A stretch of 64,000 nucleotides of DNA from Ichthyophthirius multifiliis (taxonomy: Eukaryota > Ciliophora > Oligohymenophorea > Hymenostomatida). The stretch is taken from contig NW_004086173.1 of NCBI RefSeq assembly GCF_000220395.1, forward strand, positions 1 through 64,000, in the 5' to 3' direction. Shown here piece after piece: positions 25,020 through 36,983 of this stretch (the stretch's first letter is position 1; each line of letters starts with the position of its first letter). The position numbers and the translations under genes are program-made. Under the pieces are notes generated by a model. That model did no database searches. It saw only the letters and a list, made by a program, of their open reading frames with translations, and was not told where the DNA came from.

Positions 25020-26995
25020 ATGTTCAAAAAATAATCTTCAAAATCATGTGATGTCCGTTAATTAAATTATGAAAAAGAAAATTTCGAAAAAATGTAAATC
25101 TATTTTTAATACCATCCAATATCTTTAAATAAATTAATATAAGAAAAGAAAGTAAAATTATTTTTAGAAAACCCATTAAAATGCATTCAATTGATTCCCC
25201 AAAAATAAACCGATTTTCGTCCCTATAAGTCTTAAAAAATCCCCTTACACACTTATGACGATCTCCAAGACGAAAATGACATATAATAGCAATTAAAAAG
25301 ATAATAAAAATGCCAATCATTTAGTTATTTACCAAAACAAATAGTTACTGAAGAAACGTTAGCCAATTTTAAAAGAAAAAACAAAATTTTACCCAATTAA
25401 AATATATTTATAATAATTGGTGAATATTAAGAACTCCGAAACTACTTAAAATCTCATGGCTGGGTTCAAAATAAATAAGAAAACAGTCTTATTTTTGATT
25501 TAAAATGGGTAACAAAAAAAAAGACGTGAATACTCAATTCCTATTAGATAAACAAATAACAAATCATTACGATAAAAATTTTCATTTAATTTCCAAAAAT
25601 GGTCTTGCTAAAAGTTTAAAAACACTCTCTTTTAAGTAAATTAATTTCAATAAATTTTTCCCAAGAACATATGAAATGAATAATCAAAGCGATTTTGTAG
25701 ATTTTTGTGAAGAATTTAAATATACATAAGCGGAAAGTATTCTTAAAAAACATATTGAAAACTATTAAAATAATATTGAAATTTCCAAAGTCAAACGTTT
25801 ATAAATTCTAATTGCACTTTCTTATATTAAAATTAAAAATTAATTTTTTACTTAAAAAAAATATGTTTCTCCTAAATCTATTTCTTAAGAAGAATGGATT
25901 ATTTTGAGTGAGTAAATCAATCTAGAATAATATTTATAAGATTCCAATTTCTATAACAAAGTATTTTAAAAAACTATCAAAAAACTAAATGAAGATATTT
26001 CAAATATAACCTAATTGATAAAAAATCAACTTGAAATTTCTTAAAAAAATGATCCTTAATACACTCTTAACGGTAAAAGTAACATCTGGATAGTAAAACC
26101 TTCAGGGTTATCTAGAGGAAGAGGAATAAGAACATTCAATAAACTCGAATAATTGCTTTAGTATGTTAGTGGAAAAGAATTAGGATGGATTACTTAAAAA
26201 TATTTAGAAAATCCCTTAACAATAAATAATAAAAAAGTAAAATATAATATAATAAATACACATAAATAAAAATAAAAAATAATAAAAAAAATAAAAAAGA
26301 AATATGTATAAAGAATTTATATATAATAAAATAAAATATTATAATATTTAATAATTATAATTTTAAATATTTATAAAAGTTTGATATAAGATAATGGGTT
26401 ATAGTAACTGATTGGAAACCTTTAACAATTTTTTGTTATCAAGAATGTTATTTGAGAATATGTGTAGATGAATATAACGAGGAAAATTTATCAAATAAGT
26501 TTGCTCACTTGAGCAATAATTGCATTTAAAAAAATGCGAATAATTTTTAAGAAAAAGTTGATGAAACTATGCTTTTTTAAAATTAATTTGAAGAATATTT
26601 GTTTAAAAAAACTAATGTTTAAGACTTTTTTAAATAAAAAATACTCAAATAAATATAAAATATTATCATTGATTCACTTGTAAGTGTTTAAAATATTATT
26701 CAACCTAGAAAAAACAGCTTAGAAATGTATGGATATGATTTTACTATTGATGAAGATTATAATGTTTGGATTTTAGAAGTTAATTCAAGTCCTTCTATGG
26801 ATTATTCGACAGTAATTATATACATAAATATAGTAAAAATATATATTATTACATTAGAAAGTAACTGAAAAACTTGTAAAAAAAGTATTATGGGATACAG
26901 GTATTTTAATTAACGAGTATTTTATTAATAAAGATAAAAGAGCTTTCGATAAATATACATGTTATGGATAATGGTAAAACATATATAGAAAATGA
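25020..26995 (+). CDS. tubulin tyrosine ligase-like protein, TTLL3/8 (glycylase) type, with one-base frame break
   Basis: Exons 25020-26236, 26380-26811 and 26858-26995 (introns 143 and 46 nt), TGA 26993-26995; about 595 aa. TTLL signatures: [47 protein letters not shown]-grasp [48 protein letters not shown], and the catalytic EVNSSPSM (E-x-N). The early block and the KPSG…SRGRG loop fit TTLL3/TTLL8, which add glycine chains to axonemal tubulin, better than TTLL1/4 glutamylases. At 25513-25521 an A9 run reads into TGA; ten A would keep the conserved KKKDVN frame, and the exon is exactly one base short. Probably an assembly deletion, though A-AAA-AAG is also a classic -1 slippery site. Confidence 0.75.
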
Positions 26996-27112
26996 TTTCA
27001 AAACATTCTAAATTTTATTTTATTTAATATTTTAATTTATAAAAAAAATACACATTTAATAAAAAAAAAATTAATTAAACTAATTAAAAAATCTTAAAAA
27101 TAAAATAAAAAA

Positions 27113-27706
27113 ATGTTTGTTTATGAAAAATTTAAAAGTAACAAATACAATTTTTTTATAATATATACGACATAAATGAAATAGATTTAACATATAATTC
27201 TTTTAATCCATATTCTGATATGTTTACATATCCAAATGATACAAGGGAATGGGGTTTAGTTAGATAAAATAAATTAAAGACTATAAAAGAATTATTATCA
27301 ACAAATTAATTAGACCCAAATATGATAGTAATAAAAGCTTCGGGACATACTTTTCTACATGAAACTATTACTACTAATAAAAAAGAAATTGGAATGCTTC
27401 TTTTTTTATATAATGGTTATTTAGTCTTCATTTATTATTTAATAAAAATAAAATAATAAAATTAAAATAAAAGTTGATATTCATTAAAAATGTGATAAAG
27501 GATGGACTCCTTTATTAAAAGCTTGTTCTTTAGGTAGAACTTACTTTGTGAATGAATTATTAAAAAGAGGTGCTAATCCTTATGAAACCGATGATAAAGG
27601 AGAAAACTGTTATGACAAAGCATAAAAATTTGATAGAAATTAAGTTTTAGAAATTTTAAAAAATAAAGATTATGACGAGAATATTTAATTAGAAGATAGA
27701 CTTTGA
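27113..27706 (+). CDS. small ankyrin-repeat protein
   Basis: Exons 27113-27137, 27185-27415 and 27474-27706 (introns 47 and 58 nt) close in phase; TGA 27704-27706; 162 aa. Three to four ankyrin repeats: EWGLVRQNKLKTIKELLS, GHTFLHETITTNKKEIGMLL, KGWTPLLKACSLGRTYFV followed by NELLKRGANPYETDDKG, and NCYDKAQKFDRNQVLEIL. The last two match the consensus best (TPL-x-x-A, G-A-N-P). Ankyrin proteins are binding adaptors; the partner is unknown. The 25-nt first exon is inferred from phase and is the least certain part. Confidence 0.7.
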
Positions 27707-27949
27707 GTTATTTGATTGTAATTTAATTTTTATTAAAAATAATTTTTTTTTTGATATTGAAAATATTATATATTAATAAAATATGTTTTTTGCTAATAAA
27801 TATATATATATATATATATATATTTCGAATAACTTTTATTAAGAATAAAAATAATGTTTAATATATTTAAAAAAAATTATATTTTATTTTTATAAGTTTA
27901 AAATATTTTTTTTTTAATTTTTAACGATTAAAAAATATATTTTTAAAAA

Positions 27950-28759
27950 ATGCTCAATTAAATGGTATACAGATGGTAATCAAGCCCAAAAAATTCTACT
28001 TATAAATCCTAAAAATTCTTCAAATCAATAACTAAATATATATTATATATATATAATAAGAAATTATATTTATTTGGAGAATATTACTAAAACTATGTAA
28101 AGTAATAGTCTTTTACTTAATAAAGAAAAAACAGTCGTCTAAGTTTTTTTTAAAAAATAAACATTTTTCGTTTTTCTTGTTATAGAAAATCTCCCAAGTT
28201 AAAAAAATAAAAAATTAATAAATTAATAGATATATAATTAATTCATTTACAAAAATAAACTTTTTAGCTAATTTAGAAAATAGTGAAGTTTTCTAATTAA
28301 TGTGCCTTCAAGTCTACCAAAAAATTAGCAAAAATAAAAAAGAAAATGCAAGTTTTAAAAAACTGAAATATTTAAAAATAATTTAATTAACAAATGAATA
28401 ATAAATTTAATTTTGAAATATTATCCTAATTCAGAAGATATTAAAAATGTTTGAATAGCTTATATTATTATCTATTTATTTATTTTTAGCTGTATCCATG
28501 TAAAAATAATAGCTTTTTTACAAAAATTAATGCTTCTCAATTTAATTAACATTTAAAAGATTAATAAAAATAATATCGGGTAAAAAAAGTTGAGCTTGAG
28601 ATGGACATATATTTAATTATTTTTAGGATAAATATATAATTTTTGGAAGATATAGGTTTATTATGTGTTTAAATTATGTTTTTTTATTAGATTAAAATTA
28701 ATTATATTAAAAATAATAAAAACTCTGAAATTTTTGTTATTATTTTAAAAAAACTTTGA
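27950..28759 (+). pseudogene. uncertain gene, frame-broken, family unknown
   Basis: Coding-like stretches follow one another here but no single model closes. One frame reads KWYTDGNQAQKILLINPKN…NITKTMQSNSLLLNKEKT; it continues past a candidate 43-nt intron into SFTKINFLANLENSEVFQ, VYQKISKNKKENASFKKL and IIQLTNEQQIQF. That frame meets TGA in AATTTTGA near 28425 and is rescued by one extra T, giving LKYYPNSEDIKN. A candidate intron (28452-28492) leads to LYPCKNNSFFTKINASQF and a stop near 28757. No in-frame ATG was found for the favoured frame; an alternative ATG at 27949 opens a different 140-codon frame. It may be a decaying gene or one damaged by sequence errors. Confidence 0.3.
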
Positions 28760-28825
28760 ATTTTTATTAAAAAAAATATTTAATTTTAAATATATATTTT
28801 TATATTATTAAATTTTTTTAAAAAA

Positions 28826-30640
28826 ATGGATAATTTATCTTGTGCTTCTCAGGGAGAAATAAAAGCATCTTAAGAATATGATAAAATTGAAAAACAGCTA
28901 CGTTAAAAAATCCAAAATGATAGGAAAAATAAAGAAAATAGGGAATTTAATGTAATTGAATATGATAAATTCGAACCATATTTAACTAATTTATAATAAA
29001 TAAATAATCATAATTTAGCGTAACAAAAAATGTACTATATTATTTAAATTAAAATTAAATATTTAGTGTTGCAACAAATTATATGGTTTAATTTTAATAA
29101 TTACAATTAGATTATTAAAAAATTTAAGATGAAAATTATTAAGCATTAAAGAAAAACGAATATTAGTAAAGAAAATTTGATATTTTATAAGAAAAAATGT
29201 AAGAAAAAATAGACTAATATAAATAGCAAAGAGATGAATTAAGAATAATTTAAGAAAAGAACGAATATAAAATTTCAATACATGATAACGTTGTGAATGA
29301 AAAAGATGGAATTATATAAAGTAAATCATAATTAATATAAGTAAGATTTGTTTTATTATCTTTTATTTATATTTTTTAAAAAAAAAAAAGTAATTAGAAT
29401 AATCTTTAGAAATAAAAGATAGAGAAAATTAAAATTTAAGAAAATAATTAGAATTATATTAAAACGATAGTTAAGAAAAATATAAGATAATTTGTGATTT
29501 ATAATAAGATAACGGATAAAAAGAAAATGAAATTATTTTATAAAATTAAAAATATGAAAATATGAAAAATTAGTTCTAATAAGAAATGTAACATCTCTAA
29601 TTAAAATTCACAAAAAGCGAAAATGATTATAATATGGAATAAAAAAAAAGGGAACTTTTAGAAAAACAACTGAATCCTTTAATAGCGAAAGTGTAATATT
29701 TTGAAGAGAAATAAAAAGAATAAGAAACTATACATGAAAGAATTCTATTTGAAAATAATAAACTTAAATAAAAAAATTAAGAATTAGAATAAGGATTCTA
29801 AAATTATTATAAATAGGAAATATAAAATATATATGAAGAAAATGTCAAAAAAATTATTCAAATTGAAAGTTAATTGCAAAATTAAATTAATAAAAACAAT
29901 TTATTAAATTAATAATTAAAAGACCTTAATTAAAAACTTGTTCAAACAGAAATTTAAAATAAATTTAACAAAAACTAAAGTTAAGAACATGAATAAATGC
30001 TTGAAGAATCTAATAAAGAAAAATAGTTATATATGCAATAATTTAGGTATATTATATAATATATTTTTATATATTAATTTAATATAAATATATATATATA
30101 TAAAGACAATTGAAAGATTAATATGAAAAAGCAATAGATGAATTATAATAATCTTTAAAATAATCACATTTATAAATATTTAATTAATAAGAAGAGCTTA
30201 AAAGTTTTTAATCTTAATTAAAATAATATGAAGATAGAATTGTGGTAAAAATTTTTTCTTTTTTTTATTTTTTTAAATGATATATATATAATATAGTATT
30301 TATTAGAAATGTAAGAATTAATGAGTCTTACCGGAAATTAAAATACATTAAAATTAAGTTCAGAATTTTTTAAAAAAGGAACTTTTAATAACGAAGAATT
30401 AAATGATATTAGAAATTAAGCCTATGATGAACATAATTTAATTAAATAAAAAAGAGAAAACAATTTTAAAGAATAGACAATTAAGAAAATATTGAAATCG
30501 CATTAAAATAAGACTTAGAAATCAAAAGTGATTAATTTAAATCTAATGATTTAGATTCTTAATGGAATCAATTATATTTTAAATTAAATAACATTTCTAA
30601 TAAATAAGATAATTAATCTTAATTGTAATTTAATTATTGA
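28826..30640 (+). CDS. coiled-coil protein with one frame break
   Basis: Five exons (28826-29031, 29067-29340, 29391-30046, 30106-30244, 30297-30640) with introns of 35, 50, 59 and 52 nt; TGA 30638-30640; roughly 540 aa. Begins MDNLSCASQGEIKASQEYD and then forms near-continuous coiled coil (VQFQQLQLDYQKIQDENYQ, RDELRIIQEKNEYKIS, LEKQLNPLIAKVQ). In the last exon, at 30461-30475, the frame …LIKQKRENNFKE must shift by one missing base to reach DNQENIEIALKQDLEI…SNDLDSQWNQLYFKL; the exon is exactly one base short. Length and style suggest an axonemal, basal body or IFT-associated protein, but I recognise no family. Confidence 0.65.
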
Positions 30641-30869
30641 ATGTTTGTATTATATTCTTATTTCTTAATTTTATTTACTATAAAAACCTAAATTAATTTA
30701 ATTATCAAACATTTTGAAATGTAGAATTTTTATTTATTTAATTTTTTTAGTAAAGCTAAATTAAAAAATCTATATTTTTTATTTTTTTTTAAATATAAAC
30801 GCGAAAAATTCAAAAAAATATATAAATCAACAAATTATAAAAAATAATACTTTATTAAAAAAAATAAAA

Positions 30870-32272
30870 ATGGAGTAAACTTAAGAAAATTATTTAGATA
30901 ATCTTAAACAATAACTAATGATAAATGCAACATAAACAGTATAAGTGTTTAATTTACTAGAGACATATTGTATAATAGGAAGTACTAAGCAAGAGACTAA
31001 TTAATTCCTTAAATAAATAGCTAAACAAAGTTTAAATATAATATATTTAAATATATTTGAAAAAAAAAAAAAAAAAGTAAAAGAGTCTGAAATTATTAGA
31101 TACATTGAAAATATAAATCAAAACTATAATTTTTATAATTAATTAATATCTCCTTTAAGAAACTATAACGACCAAAGAACTGCTTCTAGTAATATTTTAA
31201 AGAAAAGAAGAATTTTTACATCGCCCATAATAAAAATTGAAAACGTAAAGTAAGAAGAATAAAACGAATTTAGTGAATTAAAAAGCAATTATTATTTAAT
31301 TAACTAAAATAATATTACGCCTTGTAAATTTTACTTATAATAACTGGATGAAACTTTTTCAGAAAGCTTTCTTTAATAAATTAACTAAAATAACTAAAGA
31401 TCAATTTCCAAATTTCTTAAAATACTCGAAAAATCAAGCTAAAAAATACATAAATTCTAGGAAAAACATTTAGAAGAAGATGAAGAATTAATTTCGGATA
31501 TTGAAAAAAAATAAGAAGTAGATAAAAATATTAGTTAAATAAATAAATATAATAATTTCTAAACTAAGTAAAGAGGCCCTTATTAAAAATATAGTCAATA
31601 ATTAAAAGAAAGTTTATTAAAAGAAGTAATTATATATCTAATATTATTATTATTTAAAAAAAGGTTTAATAAGGAGAAAGTGCTAAAAATATTTCGCTAA
31701 AATATAATATTCCATTAAAAAATATACAAAGATGGTAATAATTCGGAATAGAAAGAAAAGAAGGAGGGGGAAGAAAAATAATGGATATTTATATGGAAAT
31801 TATGTTGTTTGAGTTTTGTATTGATTATGTTTTAAGGCATAAAATTAAATGCTAGAGAAAAATTATCATGGAAAAAGCACTCGATTTTTCTATTAACAAA
31901 AAAAAGTTTAAAGGATCCAAAGGTTGGCTTGATAAATATTAAAAAAGGACTAAATTATCCCAAATAATGTTTAATTTAAAATCACTTTAAGCTAATTAGG
32001 AAAAAGAATATTTCGTTATTGTTAAGAAATACTCTCTTAGATATATTTGTAAAGATTTAAAAATTGAAAGTCTTTGTTTTATTTTCTTAAATTAGAGATA
32101 TTACAACTTTTTAGTTGAATAATCTTAAAAATATAGATATTTTTGGAATTTAGACTTGGTCAATTATTAGATTCATTTAAAAAATTATTAAAGTAATCCT
32201 TCTTAACTATAAAGTGTTGTAGATTTGTGCTAAATTTTAAATATTGATCTTTCTTAAATTTCTATTTATTGA
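30870..32272 (+). CDS. CENP-B/Tc5-type helix-turn-helix DNA-binding protein (no DDE domain)
   Basis: Exons 30870-31029, 31078-31625 and 31664-32272 (introns 48 and 38 nt), TGA 32270-32272; 438 aa. The N-terminal half is a low-complexity Asn/Gln/Lys region. The C-terminal half shows the paired helix-turn-helix of CENP-B and pogo/Tigger/Tc5 transposases. A psq-type HTH (GESAKNISLKYNIPLKNIQRW) is followed by ERKEGGGRK, then the CENPB-type HTH (IMDIYMEIMLFEFCIDYVLR, IIMEKALDFS, FKGSKGWLDKYQKRTKLS). No DDE catalytic core follows, and no terminal repeats were seen. It is probably a host gene domesticated from a Tc1/mariner-superfamily transposase: a DNA-binding or chromatin protein. Confidence 0.75.
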
Positions 32273-32438
32273 ATTTTATTTATTTTAACAATTAAATTAA
32301 GTTTTTTATTATTAAAAAAAAAATATTTAAAAATAATAATTAAATTTATTTGTGTTTTTATTTTGGAAAAATATTGTAAAATAAAATTACTTTTATTAAA
32401 TATTTTATAAAATAAAAATATAACTAATTAAAATAAAT

Positions 32439-33448
32439 ATGGATACAAACGAAAGTGGTGTAAGTATGGACTCTAATTCTTAAAATAACTCAAGAATAAA
32501 GCATAAAATAATATTTTTAGGGGACCAACATGTAGGTAAAACATGCATAATTGAACGTTTTATGTACGATGTTTTTGACGAAAAATCGCATGTAATAAAT
32601 AAATTTATATTATAAAATTAAAAATAAAAAAGTAATATAATTATAATAGCCTACAATAGGAGTTGATTTTTTAGCCAAAACAATAACAATAGATGAAAAA
32701 AGTATTCGATTATAATTATGGGATACAGCTGGATAAGAAAGATTTAGAAGTTTAATACCTAGTTATTTGAGAGATGCAACATGTGCAGTTATAGTTTTTG
32801 ATATTACTTGTAAATATAATATAAAAAGAAATATATATTTTATAAATAAATTAATATTTCATTAAATATATATAACTAAATTTAAAATATTTGAGAAAAG
32901 ACATCCTTTGATAATCTAGATAAATGGATTTAAGATTATAAAGATAATAGAGGAATAGATGCTCCTTTTATATTAGTTGCAAACAAATTAGATATGAAAT
33001 TATGTTAACTAAATATATATTTTAATAATTTATTTATAATTTTTAATAAAGCAAGAGAAGTAACATAATAGGAAGCTGAATAAAAGGCTTAAAGCATTAG
33101 AGTTAATTATTATGAAATTTCAGCAAAAACAGGCGAAAACGTATTAAACATGTTTAAATCTATGGCAACTTCTTTATAACCTATTGAACAAAGTATATTA
33201 AATCCTGGATAGTCAAACGGTAAATATATTTTTTTTAGTTTTTTATTTTTTTTAAAAAAATAGTTTTAAATTATTAAATTATATAAAATACAAATTAAAA
33301 TGCAACTAAAGAAGGAAATAATAATATTAATATTAATAACGAAAATAAAAATTAATAGTAAGCACCATAGTAATAAAAAAAAATTGTTCTAACAGAAAAT
33401 AATAAAAACTAAGACGAAAAACTAAAAAAAAAAGAAGCTTGTTGCTGA
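32439..33448 (+). CDS. RAB6: Rab6-type small GTPase
   Basis: Five exons (32439-32591, 32650-32809, 32896-33003, 33052-33219, 33312-33448) with introns of 58, 86, 48 and 92 nt; TGA 33446-33448; 241 aa. Motifs: [11 protein letters not shown] (P-loop; Gln-His replace the usual pair), [11 protein letters not shown] (switch I), [19 protein letters not shown] (switch II, strongly Rab6), [23 protein letters not shown] (normally NKxD) and EISAKTG. An Asn/Lys/Gln-rich tail ends EACC for double geranylgeranylation. Rab6 acts in Golgi retrograde traffic. Stretches such as [14 protein letters not shown] make the Rab6 call firm; the last intron's acceptor could shift by three bases. Confidence 0.88.
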
Positions 33449-34474
33449 AAAATTATGAAAATATATCATATAAATAAAAAAATATATTTTAAAATTATAA
33501 ATAGAATTAAATAAATAAAATTAATTTAATTTAAATAAAAAATTAAATAAATATACATATATTAATATAAAACAAAACAAAATAGATTTATTTTTAAAGA
33601 AATTAATAAAACTAATGTTATTAGTTTAATATAAATAAAAATTAAATAATAATCTTTTAATAATGTTTATTTTATACTAAATTTTATTATCTTTAAATAT
33701 TATTATTAGTGTTATTAAAAATAATTATTAATTTAATATTTTTTCATAATTTTACTGAAATCTATTATTTATAAAAATTGATATGTCAATATTTATCATA
33801 TAAAATATATAGCTGTTAAATTAATTTAACCAATTGTTTACATTTAATATATATATCTAAAGAAATAGATTCTTATTTTCTTACAAAATTATGTATTCAA
33901 TATCTATTTATCTGAAATATATTATTAAATTTTCTATTAGTGGATATGTTTTATTATAAACTTTAAATTATTATAATATGTCTTAAAAATGTTTTAATTT
34001 TTAATTTTAATAAGTTTAAAAATATTCACTTTTACTGCAAATTCTGATAATTATGTAATGTTTTTTAATTGTTTATTTAATAAAAGGCTAATTTTATTTA
34101 AACTTTAAAAATAATAATTATATTCAAAAATAATATTTATATTTTATTTCGTTGTTTTTCTTATTAAATATTTAGTACATTGCTTATATTTTTTTTTACA
34201 AAAAAAAAACCTCTCGAATATTTTTTTTTTTTTTTTGGTTTTTGATAATTTTCTGTTATTTTTACAAGTTTCGAACAAATGTATTTGTATTCGATCTTAA
34301 AGTTTTATATACCATTTTATTTCGATTTTATTAATACCATTTTATTTTGATTTTAATATAAAAAAAATATTATTTATAAAATTTTCTAAATTCTTATTTC
34401 TTTTTAAAAATTTCATTATATTTTATATAAATATTTTAAACAAAACAAAACACATACATAAATATTTAAATATT
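33449..34474. other. convergent intergenic region with a short tandem duplication
   Basis: About 1 kb of AT-rich DNA between the 3' ends of Rab6 (+) and the vWA-like gene (-). A 25-bp unit (ATACCATTTTATTT(C/T)GATTTTA…) is present twice in tandem at about 34309-34356. Otherwise no gene, tRNA or structured element is seen. Confidence 0.5.
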
Positions 34475-36594
34475 TCAAATTAATTGTTTAACCTTTTAAT
34501 ATACATCATTTAAGTTTATGCCTTAATTATTTAAAAATGTTAAACTTTTTAACATTATTAATTTGTTATTTTCTTTATTTTTACTATATTTGTTAATAAA
34601 TATATAAGCAATTAAAGTTGCCCATATATTATATTTTACATCTTCGCTAATTTTTAACTATTTAATTTCGTTAACCATCAAGCTTATCAAATAATTTTTA
34701 TCAAACTAAATAATTTCACAGAAAATATTATCTAAAATCCAAAACCCTTCTTATTATTATAAATAAATTAAGTCTAAATAACTGTAAGTACTTTTTTAAA
34801 AAAATTAAAACTATATGCTATCCGGAATTAATATAATTTCAGAGATTTTATTTTATTTACATTTAATGAATTTATCAATATTTTAAAAAAACTAATTTTT
34901 ATTTTCATAAAATTAAATAATAGGTAAATATTAAACTTATTATATTTCATTTAAAAAATTAACAGAAAAAATCGTATTTTAATTTACTTTATCTTCCAAT
35001 TTAATTATATTTTCTACATTATTAGTTTAAAATTAACTCACATTTTTTTTAAAAAACTATTTCTCTTTATCATCATTAAGTCTATATTAAATTTCGATTT
35101 CTTCATTATCTACATTAAATTCTACAAATTAGTTTTTAAAAAATACTTAAAATTCTCCTTAGTTTAACTAAAAATCGAAAAAGCAAGGCGTAAAAGATTC
35201 CGAAATAGCCTTTATTAATTCTAAATCTAGTTCTTTTACTTATAAAATAGTAAAATTACTACTATAAAGGTATTAAATATTATTATTTATTTAAGTATTG
35301 ATAGCAAAAATATTTAGGAAGGTATTTTTTTAAATATTCAAAACATTCAAGTAATTATATAATTTTAACAAATTTTCACATTCAATTATAAGGAAAATAG
35401 TTTAATAAAAAAAGGACTTTTCTAATCAATATATTTTTACAAAAGAAGTAAATTTTAATAATTAATATCTTCCTGTTATTAAGTAAAAAAATATGAGAAA
35501 TTCTCGATTTTTTCAAGAACGAAATCAACATTTTTCTATGAACAAATTTATGAATTTTCGAATAAATCTTATACTTATCCATCCAAACTTAAAATATTAA
35601 AAATGCATTTCGATGGTAGGCTTTTAATAGCCAATTTCAAGGCATTTTTTACTTTGCAATCGCTTTCTTATACAGCAATTACAAATAAAAATTCATTATA
35701 AATGTTATTAATATCATTATAGAAAAAATAATCTTTTAAATGCATTGAGTATACTTATAATGGATCTAAATTATTTATTTTGGGGAGAAAAAATCCTTAT
35801 TTTGCTTAATTTTTATCTTAAAGTAAGATTATGTCATTTATATTTTGATAACTAATATATATATCAAAGTCTTTGTTTTTAACTAAAGGCTTTATTTGAT
35901 AATATCCGTCTTTTTAAAAAATTTAGGAATCTTTTGATTTAATAAAATTTACTTCAGGAACACTTTTTATATTAAATTCGAAAAATTATTCATTTTAATT
36001 TTAAGAAATAATATTTTTTTAAAAAAGAAGTGAATTTGGATTTGGAAATGTTATTTAAAGGATTTTATTTTAAATAATTTTTAATTTTTAGCTAATTTTT
36101 AGCTGTATTTTAATAAACTTTTAAACTTAATGTTCTCCTAAGTAAATCCATTGATATTTTTTCGATAATTTAGGCATTAATTAAGGATTATAATGCAATA
36201 TTTTTAAATTCTTTGATTATGAATTTTTATTTATTTGGTTTATATTTAATTATTAAGAGTCTATTTAAGCATATATAGAATCTAAACATTAATCATCTTT
36301 TAAACAAAATTGATAAAATATAGATATTTTCTCATCTAATAAATTAGGCTTGAATATCTAATTTATTCTTAAGCATAAAGTATTCACTTATATTAATGCA
36401 TTATAAGTAATTTGAGGATAACTAAATTATATATCCTTGCTTTGATGTTTTATTGATATTCCAGACCGTAAATAAGGCTATGTTAAAAATATTGGTTTTC
36501 GAACTTCTTAAGGAAAACTCATTCTACATGTTTATTCTATTACCAGTTCTTATTATTATTAAACGTCTATTGGTTTAGTACAATAATTTCCCAT
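34475..36594 (-). CDS. VIT/vWA-like protein with degenerate MIDAS (one frame break)
   Basis: ATG 36592-36594 (MGNYCTKPID, a myristoylation/palmitoylation-type start), stop TGA 34475-34477, no introns, about 706 aa. The layout fits inter-alpha-trypsin-inhibitor heavy-chain-like proteins (VIT then vWA): an N-terminal beta-rich region, then FFLPKINNLDPLQVYS and EFLFVIAVQESDCKVKNAL. This is followed by KLAIKSLPSKCIFNILSL and FENSQICSQKNVDFVLEKIE. Where active vWA domains have DRSGSM this one reads AVQESDC, so metal binding is probably lost. At about 35385-35402 one base is missing: …SPFFIKLFS must join LIIECENLLKLYNYLNVL. With that base the length is a multiple of three. Role unknown; perhaps a membrane-anchored binding protein. 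Confidence 0.6.
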
Positions 36595-36983
36595 TTTTTG
36601 TTGTTATTAAAAAATAATTTATTAATGTTAATTTTTTTTAAATTTTTAAAAATGTATTGTTTGGAAAAAATTAATTATTAATTATTTTTTATTTTTAAAT
36701 TTTTTTTTTCTGTTTTCAATAAACATTTATTAAATATTCAAGTATATAATAAAATTTATGTATTTCAAATAAAAAACATTAAATGCCAATTTTTTTTATT
36801 TTTTTTGTAAAAATTAATATTTTTAATTTTTGTCATTTATTTATACTGTATATTATTTATTAAAAAAATAAAAAAAAATCATTATGTATATTATACTTTA
36901 CAATTTATTATTTATCTTTTCAAAAAATACAAAAATAAATATCTTGTAATATATATATTTAAAAACAAAAATATAGAACAAAA
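36595..36983. other. divergent intergenic region
   Basis: Promoter region shared by the vWA-like gene (-) and PEX2 (+); AT-rich with T-runs and no other visible feature. Confidence 0.5.

Noticed and set aside
30870-32272. An intact transposon around the CENP-B-type gene
   Set aside because: No DDE domain, terminal inverted repeats or target duplication could be seen.
34260-34300. Possible tRNA from a GTTTCGAAC-like B box near 34268
   Set aside because: No matching A box, acceptor stem or cloverleaf could be built around it.
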